64,000 bases of DNA. It comes from Cryoendolithus antarcticus. Lineage: Eukaryota; Ascomycota; Dothideomycetes; Cladosporiales; Cladosporiaceae. This document shows, piece by piece, positions 63,596 through 64,000 of this stretch; the stretch's first letter is position 1; every line of letters starts with the position of its first letter. The stretch covers positions 124,001 through 188,000 of the forward strand of contig NAJO01000047.1 in assembly GCA_002077065.1 (NCBI GenBank), in the 5' to 3' direction. Under the pieces are notes generated by a model. That model was not told the DNA's origin. It did not search any database and saw only the letters and a list, made by a program, of their open reading frames with translations. The position numbers were made by a program, and so were the translations under genes.

Positions 63596-63985
63596 GATGC
63601 TGCAAGTCGGGCATCGCATTGCATCATGGCGTTCATGTGGCGCGTAAAGTGAGACTTCGGCGGCTGGTGTAACGGCAGGGCCGAGACTGCATGTATTTCG
63701 AAACCAAACTGGCAGAGTGACTGCTTCTTCAAAGCGTGGCGAACTGGTTACTTATACGGATGGCGGAGCGTGTGAGAAGGGACGGATGGCGGAGCGTGTG
63801 AGAAGGGCAGTTTTGTGATCGGTGGGCTCTCTACTTTTGTATTGTCCACGTACCGTGCAGTCGGCGTGGACTAGCGGACCTCGTCCCGGTTCGGCAGTAC
63901 TCTGGCAAGCACGGAAGAAGAATCGAAGAACAATCTTGGGTTATCTTGGGTCGGCGCGCGCCGTGCCTCCTGCAGGTCTTGCGCC
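63596..63985. other. Intergenic 3' flank of the GH39 gene
   Basis: No gene supported apart from the tandem duplication listed below. Confidence 0.4.
63757..63807. repeat. 26-base tandem duplication
   Basis: cggatggcggagcgtgtgag (then aaggga) at 63757-63782 is repeated directly at 63783-63807. Two copies only, identical over 25 bases, outside genes. Confidence 0.85.
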
Positions 63986-64000
63986 ATGGCTCCACCCGAT
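63986..64000 (+). CDS. Possible start of a further gene at the right edge
   Basis: gcgccATGgct at 63984-63990 has a strong initiation context, and MAPPD remains open to the edge. Five codons cannot support an identity. Confidence 0.2.

Noticed and set aside
1..64000. tRNA genes, rRNA, CRISPR arrays, transposons or inverted terminal repeats
   Set aside because: No cloverleaf with a proper T-loop box, no spaced repeats, and no transposase or reverse transcriptase frames were found by reading; a tRNAscan and a repeat search would settle it.

Overview
The window is nuclear DNA of a filamentous ascomycete (Pezizomycotina). Genes are dense, with short GT-AG introns of about 44-106 bases, and products include fungal hallmarks: EDC4/Pdc1, MAU2/Scc4, LOC1, SET2 with AWS-SET-WW-SRI, a Delta-12 desaturase and an NB-ARC/TPR NLR. 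A dothideomycete is my best guess from the overall style of the genes; it is an inference, not shown by the sequence.

Conserved genes lie in blocks. (1) 2.7-8.0 kb: an EDC4-like decapping scaffold (-) and mitochondrial GrpE/MGE1 (+). (2) 14-17.2 kb: oleate Delta-12 desaturase and a MetE-like protein. (3) 21.2-33.7 kb: proteasome alpha6 (PRE5), VPS55, a coiled-coil gene, MAU2, LOC1, an EHT1/YheT-type hydrolase, VPS68 and a disordered protein. VPS55 and VPS68, whose yeast products form one endosomal complex, lie 8 kb apart. (4) 43.3-46.4 kb: SNRNP27-like and COG1. (5) 50.4-52.6 kb: PPT1 and SPT4. (6) 56.5-60.2 kb: POP8-like and SET2. (7) 61.9-63.6 kb: a secreted GH39 enzyme. These read cleanly through all exons.

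The accessory stretches between them are different. They hold the 3' part of a fungal transcription factor (1-1670), the NLR with five 126-base TPR repeats (9.3-11.9 kb), and many damaged genes: a possible DUF3328-like gene, a membrane-protein relic, a small protein split by one TAG, a berberine-bridge-type oxidase with a frameshift and a TGA, and a Pth11/rhodopsin-like membrane protein with a one-base frameshift.

The most unusual content is a family I do not recognise, with six copies in two tandem arrays. Three copies (40.3-43.0 kb, +) carry an N-terminal region that looks like a divergent, H2A-like histone fold, followed by a C-terminal domain of about 70-85 residues. Three copies (52.8-56.1 kb, -) carry the C-terminal domain alone plus disordered tails. 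The domain begins at [LI]REQ-x-x / x-N-A-R, and a phase-1 intron splits this motif at the same place in all six. I call it the REQ/NAR domain provisionally. Copies range from intact to decayed, as in birth-and-death evolution. Exon joins and domain calls were made by eye.
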